A stretch of 64,000 nt of DNA, from positions 1 through 64,000 of the forward strand of contig CAMMBV010000012.1 of assembly GCA_946494335.1 (NCBI GenBank), given 5' to 3'. This document shows positions 42,269 through 51,335 of this stretch, one piece after another. The position numbers and the translations under genes are program-made. The notes below the pieces were generated by a model that worked only from the letters and a program-made list of their open reading frames with translations, searched no databases and had not been told where the DNA came from. Numbering within the stretch: the first letter of the stretch is position 1; every line of letters begins with the position of its first letter. Source of the DNA: an uncultured Ruminococcus sp. (GTDB taxonomy: Bacteria > Bacillota > Clostridia > Lachnospirales > Lachnospiraceae).

Positions 42269-42333
42269 TAAAATACTACAATAAAGGCTTTTTTTGTAAT
42301 ATATAACCAAAAATCATAACCATTGCAAAAAGA

Positions 42334-42371
42334 AAAAATGCTAAGCCACAGGTTTTCATTCCTGGCTTAGC
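42334..42371 (-). terminator. Intrinsic terminator of the TIM-barrel gene cluster
   Basis: On the minus strand GCTAAGCCA and TGGCTTAGC form a 9-bp stem, followed by ATTTTTTCTTTTT. Confidence 0.88.
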
Positions 42372-42385
42372 ACCATAAATTCATA

Positions 42386-43141
42386 TCAAAAGTATTTTTG
42401 AATTCTTTCATACGATTTCAGCACATCTGATTTCGTATTGCATTCTATTGTATATGTCACATCCTCTGAGTCAGAAAAACTTTTCAGCAGATTTTCCCAG
42501 GCGGCTGTTCCTTCTCCCAAACACAGATGGGAATCCTTTTCCCCGAAATTATCATGCAAGTGCACATGCGTAATAAATTCCTTCAGGTTTTCAACCCATT
42601 CATGCTCCGTCAGGGATGAATTGCAATGGGCATGTCCTATATCAAAACACACACGAAGTTTTTCATTATCCACTCTTGTGATAACCTCTTTTATAGGCTC
42701 CCACTGTTCATCATAAAGATTTTCTATAACCGTTTCCACGTCATGCTTATCTTCTAAAAACTCCCGGTAAAATTCAGCGGTTCTCTCAGCCCATCCCGTC
42801 AAAAAATAAACAGTCGGATTAAAACAGGTGTGATATACGATTTTATCCGCTCCCAATTCTCTGGCTGCTTCATAGGCCTGGTCAAAACGTAATTTTGTCA
42901 CCCGCACAATCTCAGAGTCAAACGACATGGGATTCAAGTCCAGAAAAGGGCCATGGATAATCAGCCGTTTTGTTCCTATGGATTTTAATCGTTCTCTATA
43001 TGACTCAATATTTGCATTGAGAGAATCCAGATTTTCTGATATGGAAAAATCGATACATTCCACCCCTGCATTAGTCTGAGCAATAACTTCCCTCATCTCA
43101 TTATCAGACAAAAGATGACTGATATAAATCCTTTGTTCCAT
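42386..43141 (-). CDS. Sugar phosphate isomerase/epimerase family TIM barrel
   Basis: The 251-residue product belongs to the AP-endonuclease-2-type TIM barrel superfamily. Metal-ligand candidates occur in order along the strands: LIIHGPF (His), VIENLYDE (Glu), VCFDIGHAHC (Asp, His), HVHLHDN (His) and the final TIECN (Glu). Members isomerise or epimerise sugars or cleave abasic DNA; the substrate cannot be assigned. It lies three bases after the Cys-rich small protein gene and is the last gene before a terminator. Confidence 0.8.
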   Translation of the reverse strand: MEQRIYISHLLSDNEMREVIAQTNAGVECIDFSISENLDSLNANIESYRERLKSIGTKRLIIHGPFLDLNPMSFDSEIVRVTKLRFDQAYEAARELGADKIVYHTCFNPTVYFLTGWAERTAEFYREFLEDKHDVETVIENLYDEQWEPIKEVITRVDNEKLRVCFDIGHAHCNSSLTEHEWVENLKEFITHVHLHDNFGEKDSHLCLGEGTAAWENLLKSFSDSEDVTYTIECNTKSDVLKSYERIQKYF

Positions 43142-43144
43142 ATT

Positions 43145-43444
43145 TCACTCTCGTTCCTTTCTGTTTTTCTTTTCCAGTTCTACGATTTTTTCATATTTTT
43201 CTACAATATAACCATAATTTTTCTTTCTGTGCGGAAGCAGGCATCCGCTGCAGTCCTTGACTCCCTTCTCCGTATATTCAAAGTTGCCCCCGCATTGGTC
43301 TCCCAGTGCGTACAAAGGACAGTAGCAAAATAAACAGTTAAAATTATCCGGCTCTTCCGTTTTATGGCACGGAAACATTTCACATTCTTTATGACAGAAA
43401 AAAGAATATTTTTTCCCTTCCCAATAATATTTATCTGTGCTCAT
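43145..43444 (-). CDS. Cysteine-rich small domain protein (PF04071 type)
   Basis: The 99-residue protein has nine cysteines in the pattern of the cysteine-rich small domain: FFCHKECEMFPCHK, NFNCLFCYCPLYAL, QCGG and KDCSGCLLPH, followed by a lysine/glutamate-rich helix. The arrangement suggests bound metal, zinc or Fe-S. In some genomes this domain is linked to cobamide salvage proteins such as CbiZ. That is of interest because a cobalamin-uptake operon lies just upstream, but a functional link here is inference. It sits 2-3 bases from both neighbours. Confidence 0.85.
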   Translation of the reverse strand: MSTDKYYWEGKKYSFFCHKECEMFPCHKTEEPDNFNCLFCYCPLYALGDQCGGNFEYTEKGVKDCSGCLLPHRKKNYGYIVEKYEKIVELEKKNRKERE

Positions 43445-43446
43445 AT

Positions 43447-44445
43447 TTACTTCTCCTCCATATATCTCAATTGATTCAGTGCGTTTCTCCAGGAACCGCA
43501 GCTTTTTTGCAGTCTTTTCCTCAGATTGGCGTCAACTTCTTTTTTTTCAGGCAGACACTTTAAAGATTTGCTTATCTCATACAATGCTTCCAGATCTTTT
43601 CTGGTCTGCGGATCCGGGTTCAATATCTGATAATTGCAGTCCTCGAGTGTATACCGATGCATCTTCTTTCTTTTATCGCTGCTTTTGATCCTGGTCGCTG
43701 AAAAGGGGTTTATCCTTGTAACAGGTTCCAAATCTATTTGAAAAAGTGCATTTCGAAAACTCCCGCACCGTTCTATGAGCAATTTTCGCAGCTCCTCTGG
43801 TATTTCACTCTTCAAAGGGGGGCGTCCAAGTTTATTCGCTGTTTTCCAGACAATATCCAATGCCTGACGTAATTCCGGCTCTGCATTTTCTATTTTATAG
43901 ATTCCGGCTTTTTCACTGAAAAACTTTCTGTTAAGACCAGCATCTGAAATAACTTTATTCCAATCGTCAGTATATTTTTTCAGCTTTGAAGAAATCTGCG
44001 GAATCTCCTGGGGATGCGGGATTCTGCATAATTGCTTCGCCGCCTGCTGCAATTGCTGCAGCAATTCCTCATAATCTTCTTTTTCCTTTTGAATCTGTGC
44101 TAACGCCTTTCCTCTTTTTCCGGCAGCTTTACTCAATCCCGCGCTTTGAAGAGCATATGGCCATTTACCAAATCGCCTTTTGATATATGTACGCCATACC
44201 CAGAAAACCTCAGCCTGCGCCGGAGAATGCCCTAATTCCGCCGCTCTTTTTTTCAAAATATTCAAAAGAAACTGGTCATCCAGACTTTGGTAAAATTTTT
44301 TCCCTTTTTTTGTGTTTAAAGAAAAATCCCTGTATATTTCAGACTCTTTATTATCTCTGTCTTTTTCCAGATCTTCATCAGAAAATACTATTAAATTCAG
44401 TTTATCGGAAATTTCTTCCTCAGTCATGGTTTTTTGTGTATTCAT
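43447..44445 (-). CDS. Protein of four homing-endonuclease-associated repeats
   Basis: The 332-residue product consists mainly of four related helical units of about 45-60 residues, near 52-108, 118-175, 185-240 and 275-330. Each ends in a G-x-W/F-x-x-A motif such as RFGKWPYALQSAGL, RCGSFRNALFQI and SCGSWRNALNQL. This is the DNA-binding-like repeat often attached to HNH or homing endonucleases, but no nuclease domain is present. It may act as a regulator or recognition subunit. ATG follows TTAGGAG. It is the first gene of a three-gene cluster. Confidence 0.7.
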   Translation of the reverse strand: MNTQKTMTEEEISDKLNLIVFSDEDLEKDRDNKESEIYRDFSLNTKKGKKFYQSLDDQFLLNILKKRAAELGHSPAQAEVFWVWRTYIKRRFGKWPYALQSAGLSKAAGKRGKALAQIQKEKEDYEELLQQLQQAAKQLCRIPHPQEIPQISSKLKKYTDDWNKVISDAGLNRKFFSEKAGIYKIENAEPELRQALDIVWKTANKLGRPPLKSEIPEELRKLLIERCGSFRNALFQIDLEPVTRINPFSATRIKSSDKRKKMHRYTLEDCNYQILNPDPQTRKDLEALYEISKSLKCLPEKKEVDANLRKRLQKSCGSWRNALNQLRYMEEK

Positions 44446-44485
44446 ATTTCTGTCTCCTAACCTTCATACTAAATCCAACGCAAAG

Positions 44486-44640
44486 ATGATAAATCTACGA
44501 AGGAAAGTTTTGAATTGTTTTGCATTTTGGGGTAATATTGTGAGAATATATAAATTGAAACAGAAATAAGGATTAATTTTTTGTTTATAGAAATTAAGAA
44601 TAAAAAAGATTATAGAGTTATAATTTCGTAGATTTATCAT
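44486..44640. mobile_element. MITE-like element with 16-bp terminal inverted repeats
   Basis: ATGATAAATCTACGAA (44486-44501) and TTCGTAGATTTATCAT (44625-44640) are perfect inverted repeats 155 bp end to end, enclosing very AT-rich sequence without a gene. This is the form of a small non-autonomous transposable element. No clear target duplication is visible and no second copy lies in the window, so an operator pair or a large RNA hairpin remains possible. The rest of the 295-bp gap holds only the terminator described next and an unclear promoter for the repeat-protein gene. Confidence 0.45.
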
Positions 44641-44682
44641 ATTCGCGAAAAAACCATAGAAATTACATGACAGAAAACAGCC

Positions 44683-44707
44683 GCAAAGCCCAAACCATGG
44701 ACTTTGC
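44683..44707 (-). terminator. Probable terminator of the cobalamin operon
   Basis: On the minus strand GCAAAGTCC and GGGCTTTGC pair (one G-U), followed by GGCTGTTTTCTG. The T-run is interrupted, so strength is uncertain. Confidence 0.55.
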
Positions 44708-44740
44708 AGCCATTCACTTATCATTACTTTAAAAAATACT

Positions 44741-47700
44741 TTACCGTCCGGAACGTTTCCTTCTGATAGCCAAACCGCCGATGGCAGCAGCGCTTACAAG
44801 CATTACACATATAAACGGCGCCATTTGTGTGTCATCTCCCGTTTTCACACTGCCGGAAGTTGACGATTTGCCGCTGCCTGATCCAGAAGTCGATCCGGAT
44901 GAAGTACCGCTGCCTGATGTAGCCTGTTTCCCGCTGGACTGATTATTAGCAGTATTTGTCGATACTGTGGACGAATCTACAACTACCGCCATGCTTCCCA
45001 GTGTATCCGCTGTTACAGAAAGGGTTCCGTCTTTTACAGTACCTTTTAATTCAGTCAGCTTGCCCTGAGAGTCAACAAGAAATACTGTTAATTCCTCATC
45101 ATTATATTTGTCGTCCATCTGATAAGAAACTGTAAAGGGGCCTTCTGCTTCCACTTTCTTGCCATCCTTCAGAATACTGATCTCATACGCTTTAATCAAC
45201 GCTTTTGAAGACGGGATCTCTTTTCTCATGGCAGAGACTTCATCATCCTTTTCCGTTAAGGGCACTACCTGCAGTTCCATATCTTCAGTCAGATTTTCTC
45301 CGGTAACGGAAATCATATAGGTACTGTTTGTTAGCGTAACCGATTCACTGTCATCCCCTCCCGATTCGATCTCTTCTCTGGTCTTTACCTCATCCATTTT
45401 TTTCATAGCCGCTTCTTTGGCTGAGGTGATGTCAGTGACACTTTCAGCTTCATCAATCGCTTTCTTTCCTTCTTCTATGATCGCTTTTAATTCTTCCTGC
45501 TGCGCCTGTGCATACTCTGACATATCCTTATAAGCATCCAGTTCCGCTTTTGCTTTTTCCTTCTGCTCTTCCAGATACTCCTTATTTAATTCGGCATATT
45601 TATCTTCTGCCTGTTTCAGAATATCCAGATTCGTCACCAGCTCTTTTTGTTCCTCTGTAAGGGCATCATACGCTTTGCGGGCCTCCTCAATTGTTTTTCC
45701 GCTGTCCAGCGTCACTTCACCGATAGAATTGATTTTATCGATGACAATCTGTGCCGCTTTCTGATTATTTTCCAGCTCCTGATAGGTTTTTTCCGCCTTA
45801 TCCAGAATGTCGTAAAATTCTCCTACCTGCTGCTTTTCTTCTTCGCTCAGCGCATTGTATGCTTCGCGCGCCTGCTCAATCGCTTCTTTACTGTCCAATG
45901 TAATATCATCGCCGATATATTTAATCAGCTCAATAACATTTTTCACAGCTTCAGTGACTTCATCCGGGTTATCAAGAGCATCCTGCAGTCTGTCTGCAGC
46001 TGCGTCAATACTTTTCTGATCATTTTCCAGATTGGAAATTATCTGAACAGCATCTTTGTAAGCCGCCATCACATTGGGAGATGTCAGAATTTCATCTTTA
46101 TCCTCTGCACTGTTGATTTCCGCCAGCATTTTCGTCAGTTCATCTCTGTTTGTGACCGGCATAAAGGTACCGTCTTTATTTCCCAAATCCTGTCCATAAT
46201 CAATTGCCGTAAAGCTCACACGGACTACATCGCCGTCTTTGAGTGTCATCTCACTCATACCCTTTTCGGTCATATCGTCATTTACTGTATATTTCCATCC
46301 TGACCCGCTTGAATAGTCAAATTCACCCAGCGATTGATCTTTTCTCTCATTCTTTAATTGTATCTTGTTCTCCTCGGCATACTTTATGATTGATTCCGGG
46401 AAGTTCGCTGTTTTGGAACCCTCATTGTCTGTTATAGCTGCCAGATAGAACGACTTGTCCACTGTGCCGCTGTGTTCGTATTTCAGGTTGTGATCCTCCA
46501 GACACTGGGTAATCATTTCTGCAGCCGTACTGTTCTCGCCTATCCCAAACAGGCGTTCAATCAGATTCGATTCTGACATATCTTTATAGATAGGAACAAT
46601 TTCCGGCTCAATCAGGTAGCCCTGCCCAATAGAAAACTTCTCCACGGCCACTGTCACATAGCCGATGGGCTCATCTGGATTTTCGGGTTTTTCCGGATCC
46701 ACTGCGGAAGCTACATCAGTCATGTCATATACCAGATTATCTCCTGCAGAATATCTTTCCCATGCGGCAATAGCAAGAAGCACCTGCTGGGTAGCCATTT
46801 CATTTACATCTTTATCATCCTGATAATGCTTAAATCCGCCTTTCTCTGCGATATACTGCTCCATCGCCTGATAGATTGTAATATCATCCTCTGCAAATCC
46901 ATTTTCTTTCTCACATGGATCCATATCCAGCATCAGAAGAGCTATTGCAACCTGCGCACCTGATTCTACTGTTCCGTAATCTCCTTCATCAATGGAGTCT
47001 TTCAGATACTCCAGCGCTTTATCTGTTGCTGTCTTTACATTCTCTTTGTCCTGATAAGCAGCCAACGCCTGAAGGGCCATGGCAGTCATATCAACGCTTC
47101 CCGCTTTAGCGCTTTTTGAAAGAGCAAAGCTTCCGTCTTCACACTGATACTCCAGGATTTCTTCAATCAGCGTATCTCTGGTCCAGGAACTTCCTTCCGG
47201 CACCTTCTCACCCACTGCATCCAGAGCCAGCAGCGCCCAGATGGCTTCATTGCTTCCCGTGTTCAGACTGTCGCTTGCCATCAGTCTCTGAAGCAAATCC
47301 GTATCTGCAAAGTCTCGCGGGTTTTCTCCCAGCGAATACAGAGCCATGATAACTCTTGCAATATCTGTAGGTTTTGCATCCTCCGTCAGCTTTCCTGTCG
47401 GATTCTTCACTTCCGCTTTTACTGATTCCAGATAAGTCTGTTTATCAGTTTCACTCAAAGGAAGGCCTGCACGGCTCAGCGCAATGACATTCCATTCCTG
47501 CCCGTAAGCCCACGTTATGGAATTTGTATCATAGTATTTCTGCGCAGACTCCTTCAGTCCTTTTACAACTTCTGCGGTATCCGTACTAGGAGTTTCCCCT
47601 CCCTCACCGGTGACTGTAATGTTAAAGGTAATGGTCGGATTCTTTCCTTCCTCTTTGGAAACCGGAGTCCCTGTTAAAGTAACGGTTCCAGCCTTTACTC

Positions 47701-49975
47701 CTCTGACGCTGTAATTCAGATTGGAATATTTCGCATATTCATCATTTTTTCCTCTCTGCACCTCTACTTCTCCGGTTCCTTCCTGGCTCCATTCAATAAG
47801 CCCCTGAGAAGGCTGCGCCGGGGTGAACTGTATATCCAGATTTTCTTTCTTCCCTGTTTCCACGGTAAGGTCCGGCGTATCTGTCTTCAACTCTTCCACG
47901 GGGTACTTATATGCAAAAGTAACTTCCTGGGATGCACTGACTTTTTCTCCGTGCTCGCCCTGAGCAATCTCTGCCGTGATCGTAGTCGTGCCGGCCTTAT
48001 GACCGATAAAACCATTGGAATGTGTGTCCATGTATTCCGCAACTTCCTGATTGTCATTGCTCCAGCTAATATTACGGGCATAGCTGGCATTGGCAGGAAC
48101 AACTTCATATGCCGCTCCTAAGGCAATACCTCCTTCCGGCGCTGACGCCTGGGGTATGCCTGTGTAGTTTTCTCCATTTCCCATACCGTATACCAATGTA
48201 TGCATATATACAGTCTCAGGAAGTTTTAACACCAGATCATTCGCTGCTACATATTCAGACTCAGCTTTAAAAGTGAAACTATTCTTTCCACAATCAATGG
48301 TAATCTCCGCCACCCCCGGTTCTGAAAAAAAGAATCGGGCAGGAGACTCTGATAAATCTATATTAAGGATTTCATCGTCTGATTCAACCGTATAGCCCTG
48401 ATCACTGATAGGTACATACTCATCCTTACCTGTATATTTTCCCAGAACCTCAAACTCCGTATATTCACTTCCTTTTACCTTTACAGTCTCGTTTTCATTT
48501 ATTTCCTGATTATGTACTTTAACTTTTATAGCTTCCAGTTCTTCCGAAGACACAGTAATGGTAAAAGAACATAACGGAACAGAGGTCGCCATAGTCTCCC
48601 AGTCTTCAATTACAACATACGCATTTACTGTTCCCTCTCCTCTTATGTATAAAGCGCCACTATAAGTAGCGATTGAAGCAGCGCCTTCAGAACCTTGCTC
48701 TGTTACCCATGCTATATTTTTATTTCCAAATCCACTTCCATCCGTCTCTACATCTGGAAGATTTTCTGCACCTGTCGTCGAAAAAGTTCCCGTTTCCTCT
48801 TTAAGGATGCTTAAGGTATCCCCCTCCTCTATCGAAACTTCACCTGCGGAACTTCCCTTAAAAGTTACAGACAAATCTACCACCCAGACATCAAATTCCA
48901 ACACCGGCTCCCCGCCTGATGTTTTTAAAGATACAGAGGTCTTGCCTTCATTATCTGCTGTTATATTCCCTTGTCCATCAAGACTAACAGAATCACCCTC
49001 TGTTATATTCCAGGTGAAACCTTCCGCCGCAACTCCCTTTACCTGAAGTGAACCATTGCTGCCCTTTTGCAGGTACAGCGGCATATCTTCTGTAACCTTC
49101 TGCGTATTTCCATCAGAATTTTCGTATTCTACAAATGGCGATACCACTTCGTCACTTTCCGCCGTCACTTCACAGGAAAATACAGTTTCACTATTATTAA
49201 AGTCATATCCTTTGTATTTGTTCAGTGAAACTGTCACCGTTGCTGCGCCGCTGACAATGAGTTTATCGTTTTCAAAATAGATAGGCAGCTCCATATTTTT
49301 GCCATCATCATTGGATGTTTCCCACTTACACCAATAATCATCCTCTAATGTAAGACCTGCATAGGAAAATGTACCGCCGTTCTGGTCTTCCGGCACCGGT
49401 ATTGTCAACTGCTCACCGGCTGCCACCAACTGTTCCGTCCCTCCTGCCGGAGTATAATATACTTCTAACTCCTCCTCCGGTTCTGTCACATCATTGTCGT
49501 GTTTGTTTACAAACCGCAGAGTTATGCCGGTAGGTTCTGTAGTCAAGAGTCCCGCCACAATTGGAATATCTACCGATCCAGACTCTGCTACCTTCTCTTT
49601 AAGTGCGATTAACCGATCTGCATTCAAAGTTGGCATTCCTGTACTTGCGTTTATAGAAAATGACTTTCCCGCCTCCACTGCGCTAAAATCTATTTTGGCG
49701 TAGTTTGGGGCTCCAGTGATCTTAATTCCCAGTGCCATAGAACTATACATTTCTCTGTCCAAAACCGGTATCTCTATGATGCCATCATCATCCGGATACC
49801 AGATCAATTCTCCTGTTTCACCCGTGGGAAGCACATTCTGTACATATATGTCATTTTCCGCCAACGTACTGATCCCACCATCTCCCGCTGCCAGTACTGT
49901 GGCCGGGATGCATCCCAACAGCATCATAATACTTAACAATACTGCCAGAAATCGTTTTCCAACTTTCGTCTTCAT
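44741..49975 (-). CDS. Giant sortase-type surface protein with intrinsic-factor-like (toroid + DUF4430) core
   Basis: The 1744-residue protein has a signal peptide (cleavage after VLA, about residue 29) and Ig-like beta domains to about residue 790. An alpha/alpha-toroid of squalene-cyclase/intrinsic-factor type follows at about 800-1085, with repeats such as CEDGSFALSKSAKAGSVDMT and KGGFKHYQDDKDVNEMATQQ. Next is a DUF4430 (transcobalamin C-terminal-like) domain at about 1105-1260, with SGSGWKYTVN and LKDGDVVRVSFTAIDYGQDL. Helical ALSEEEKQQ-type spacer repeats (about 1265-1470), a further beta domain, a Ser/Gly linker and the sorting signal VKTGDD with membrane helix and RRKRSGR tail complete it. 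It is the last gene of a riboswitch-controlled ECF operon, 34 bases after the S component. I infer a wall-anchored cobalamin-binding protein. Confidence 0.85.
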   Translation of the reverse strand: MKTKVGKRFLAVLLSIMMLLGCIPATVLAAGDGGISTLAENDIYVQNVLPTGETGELIWYPDDDGIIEIPVLDREMYSSMALGIKITGAPNYAKIDFSAVEAGKSFSINASTGMPTLNADRLIALKEKVAESGSVDIPIVAGLLTTEPTGITLRFVNKHDNDVTEPEEELEVYYTPAGGTEQLVAAGEQLTIPVPEDQNGGTFSYAGLTLEDDYWCKWETSNDDGKNMELPIYFENDKLIVSGAATVTVSLNKYKGYDFNNSETVFSCEVTAESDEVVSPFVEYENSDGNTQKVTEDMPLYLQKGSNGSLQVKGVAAEGFTWNITEGDSVSLDGQGNITADNEGKTSVSLKTSGGEPVLEFDVWVVDLSVTFKGSSAGEVSIEEGDTLSILKEETGTFSTTGAENLPDVETDGSGFGNKNIAWVTEQGSEGAASIATYSGALYIRGEGTVNAYVVIEDWETMATSVPLCSFTITVSSEELEAIKVKVHNQEINENETVKVKGSEYTEFEVLGKYTGKDEYVPISDQGYTVESDDEILNIDLSESPARFFFSEPGVAEITIDCGKNSFTFKAESEYVAANDLVLKLPETVYMHTLVYGMGNGENYTGIPQASAPEGGIALGAAYEVVPANASYARNISWSNDNQEVAEYMDTHSNGFIGHKAGTTTITAEIAQGEHGEKVSASQEVTFAYKYPVEELKTDTPDLTVETGKKENLDIQFTPAQPSQGLIEWSQEGTGEVEVQRGKNDEYAKYSNLNYSVRGVKAGTVTLTGTPVSKEEGKNPTITFNITVTGEGGETPSTDTAEVVKGLKESAQKYYDTNSITWAYGQEWNVIALSRAGLPLSETDKQTYLESVKAEVKNPTGKLTEDAKPTDIARVIMALYSLGENPRDFADTDLLQRLMASDSLNTGSNEAIWALLALDAVGEKVPEGSSWTRDTLIEEILEYQCEDGSFALSKSAKAGSVDMTAMALQALAAYQDKENVKTATDKALEYLKDSIDEGDYGTVESGAQVAIALLMLDMDPCEKENGFAEDDITIYQAMEQYIAEKGGFKHYQDDKDVNEMATQQVLLAIAAWERYSAGDNLVYDMTDVASAVDPEKPENPDEPIGYVTVAVEKFSIGQGYLIEPEIVPIYKDMSESNLIERLFGIGENSTAAEMITQCLEDHNLKYEHSGTVDKSFYLAAITDNEGSKTANFPESIIKYAEENKIQLKNERKDQSLGEFDYSSGSGWKYTVNDDMTEKGMSEMTLKDGDVVRVSFTAIDYGQDLGNKDGTFMPVTNRDELTKMLAEINSAEDKDEILTSPNVMAAYKDAVQIISNLENDQKSIDAAADRLQDALDNPDEVTEAVKNVIELIKYIGDDITLDSKEAIEQAREAYNALSEEEKQQVGEFYDILDKAEKTYQELENNQKAAQIVIDKINSIGEVTLDSGKTIEEARKAYDALTEEQKELVTNLDILKQAEDKYAELNKEYLEEQKEKAKAELDAYKDMSEYAQAQQEELKAIIEEGKKAIDEAESVTDITSAKEAAMKKMDEVKTREEIESGGDDSESVTLTNSTYMISVTGENLTEDMELQVVPLTEKDDEVSAMRKEIPSSKALIKAYEISILKDGKKVEAEGPFTVSYQMDDKYNDEELTVFLVDSQGKLTELKGTVKDGTLSVTADTLGSMAVVVDSSTVSTNTANNQSSGKQATSGSGTSSGSTSGSGSGKSSTSGSVKTGDDTQMAPFICVMLVSAAAIGGLAIRRKRSGR

Positions 49976-50009
49976 TCTTTTCCTCCTCTAAATTTTTTAA
50001 ACTTAGTTT

Positions 50010-51335
50010 TTAAGGTTCCATGATTCCATACTTCTTCTTGATCCGATCCAGTTTCCGGTTAATAGGATCTGCAAGAAAAAACAAGAAAACAATAGTAGAA
50101 ACCGCATGTATCACATTAAATGGAAATCCGCTGATATAAACGGCCCGGAAAGCATCCCAGGTAAACTCACTGGAATACATGGTGACCGTAGAGGTATCCA
50201 GCAAAAATCCATAAATCAAAAGAGTGGCCGCCCCGCCATAAAGGCACAGCAGAAATTTATTCCTCCGAAACCGCCTTCTCTTTCCCCTGAAAATCAATCC
50301 TGCCAGGAAACCGATAATGCCATAGGCAAGAATCTGCCATGGGGTCCAAGGTCCCTGTCCAAAGAAAAAATTAGATACGAAAGCAGCCATAGCGCCCGTT
50401 AAAAAACCAGCTTCCGCTCCCAGGCCGATTCCCGTAATGATAACCACCGCCGTTACCGGTTTGAACTGGGGAAGCATAAAAAATGCCATTCTTCCCACCA
50501 CCGCAATGGCAGCCATTACCGAAATCAGCAGAATCTCTCTTGCCTGAGGCTTCCTGTCCTCAAATACCATGAAAAATGGTATCAGAGAAACGCCTATAAG
50601 ACACAGAGAAATAAAAACATCACTTCTGTCATTTAAAAAGAATATCCCGAAGAATATCAAAAAAGGCGCCGCTGTAAAAAGAAGGAGAAAAGATACTATG
50701 GTACGCTTCCCCAGCTTTTTATCATTTACAACTTTTCGTTCTCCGTTTTTTTTCTGCTCATTTTCCTTTTCCGTATCTAAAAGTTTTCCTGCAAACAGAA
50801 CCGTTAAAGCCGCGAGAAGAAAAGCGCCGTAAGCAAATGAACTCAGCTGTACATTGCTGCCAATGCTCAGATTCAAAAAGTTGCTCTCTATGCCTGCCGC
50901 CTCATTCATACTTCTGTTGCAGACAAACACCCAGAAAAATGCGCTCACCGGCAAAAGCATGGAAATCCCCGTCACAATTCTGACATAACCGCTGCTTTTT
51001 TTCTTCCACTTATAAATGGCAAAAACGCCTGCGACTAAAAGAAATACTGTCAGGATTCCTGCGTATTTCATAACAGCAGCCCACATTCCCAGCATATCTG
51101 CATCATCTTCTGCAACAGGTCCCACAGGAACCGGTCTGCCCGTATTGATTTCCTGCTCCAGACAGGTAAGGCATTCTTGTGTATCCTGCAGATTATAAGA
51201 GACTGGAAGCTGTGCATATTTATATTCCGGCACAGAAAACCAAGGCAGAAAAAGAATCGCAATAATCAGATACAAGCAGCAAAAAACCGGTATCATCATC
51301 CTGGTATCTATCCCTGTTGCCTGACCGTTCTGCAT
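50010..51335 (-). CDS. ECF transporter S component with extra N-terminal membrane half
   Basis: The 441-residue membrane protein has a C-terminal part (about 262-441) that matches an ECF substrate-capture (S) subunit: about six helices, with REILLISVMAAIAVVGRMAF, KPVTAVVIITGIGLGAEAGF and GPWTPWQILAYGIIGFLAG. The N-terminal 250 residues are unusual: a first helix (13-32), a short extracellular stretch with two close cysteines (CLTCLEQE), and about four more helices with charged loops. Typical S components have only about 180-220 residues. With the upstream cobalamin riboswitch the ligand is probably a cobamide. Start is ATG 51335, overlapping the ATPase gene by 28 bases. Confidence 0.8.
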   Translation of the reverse strand: MQNGQATGIDTRMMIPVFCCLYLIIAILFLPWFSVPEYKYAQLPVSYNLQDTQECLTCLEQEINTGRPVPVGPVAEDDADMLGMWAAVMKYAGILTVFLLVAGVFAIYKWKKKSSGYVRIVTGISMLLPVSAFFWVFVCNRSMNEAAGIESNFLNLSIGSNVQLSSFAYGAFLLAALTVLFAGKLLDTEKENEQKKNGERKVVNDKKLGKRTIVSFLLLFTAAPFLIFFGIFFLNDRSDVFISLCLIGVSLIPFFMVFEDRKPQAREILLISVMAAIAVVGRMAFFMLPQFKPVTAVVIITGIGLGAEAGFLTGAMAAFVSNFFFGQGPWTPWQILAYGIIGFLAGLIFRGKRRRFRRNKFLLCLYGGAATLLIYGFLLDTSTVTMYSSEFTWDAFRAVYISGFPFNVIHAVSTIVFLFFLADPINRKLDRIKKKYGIMEP

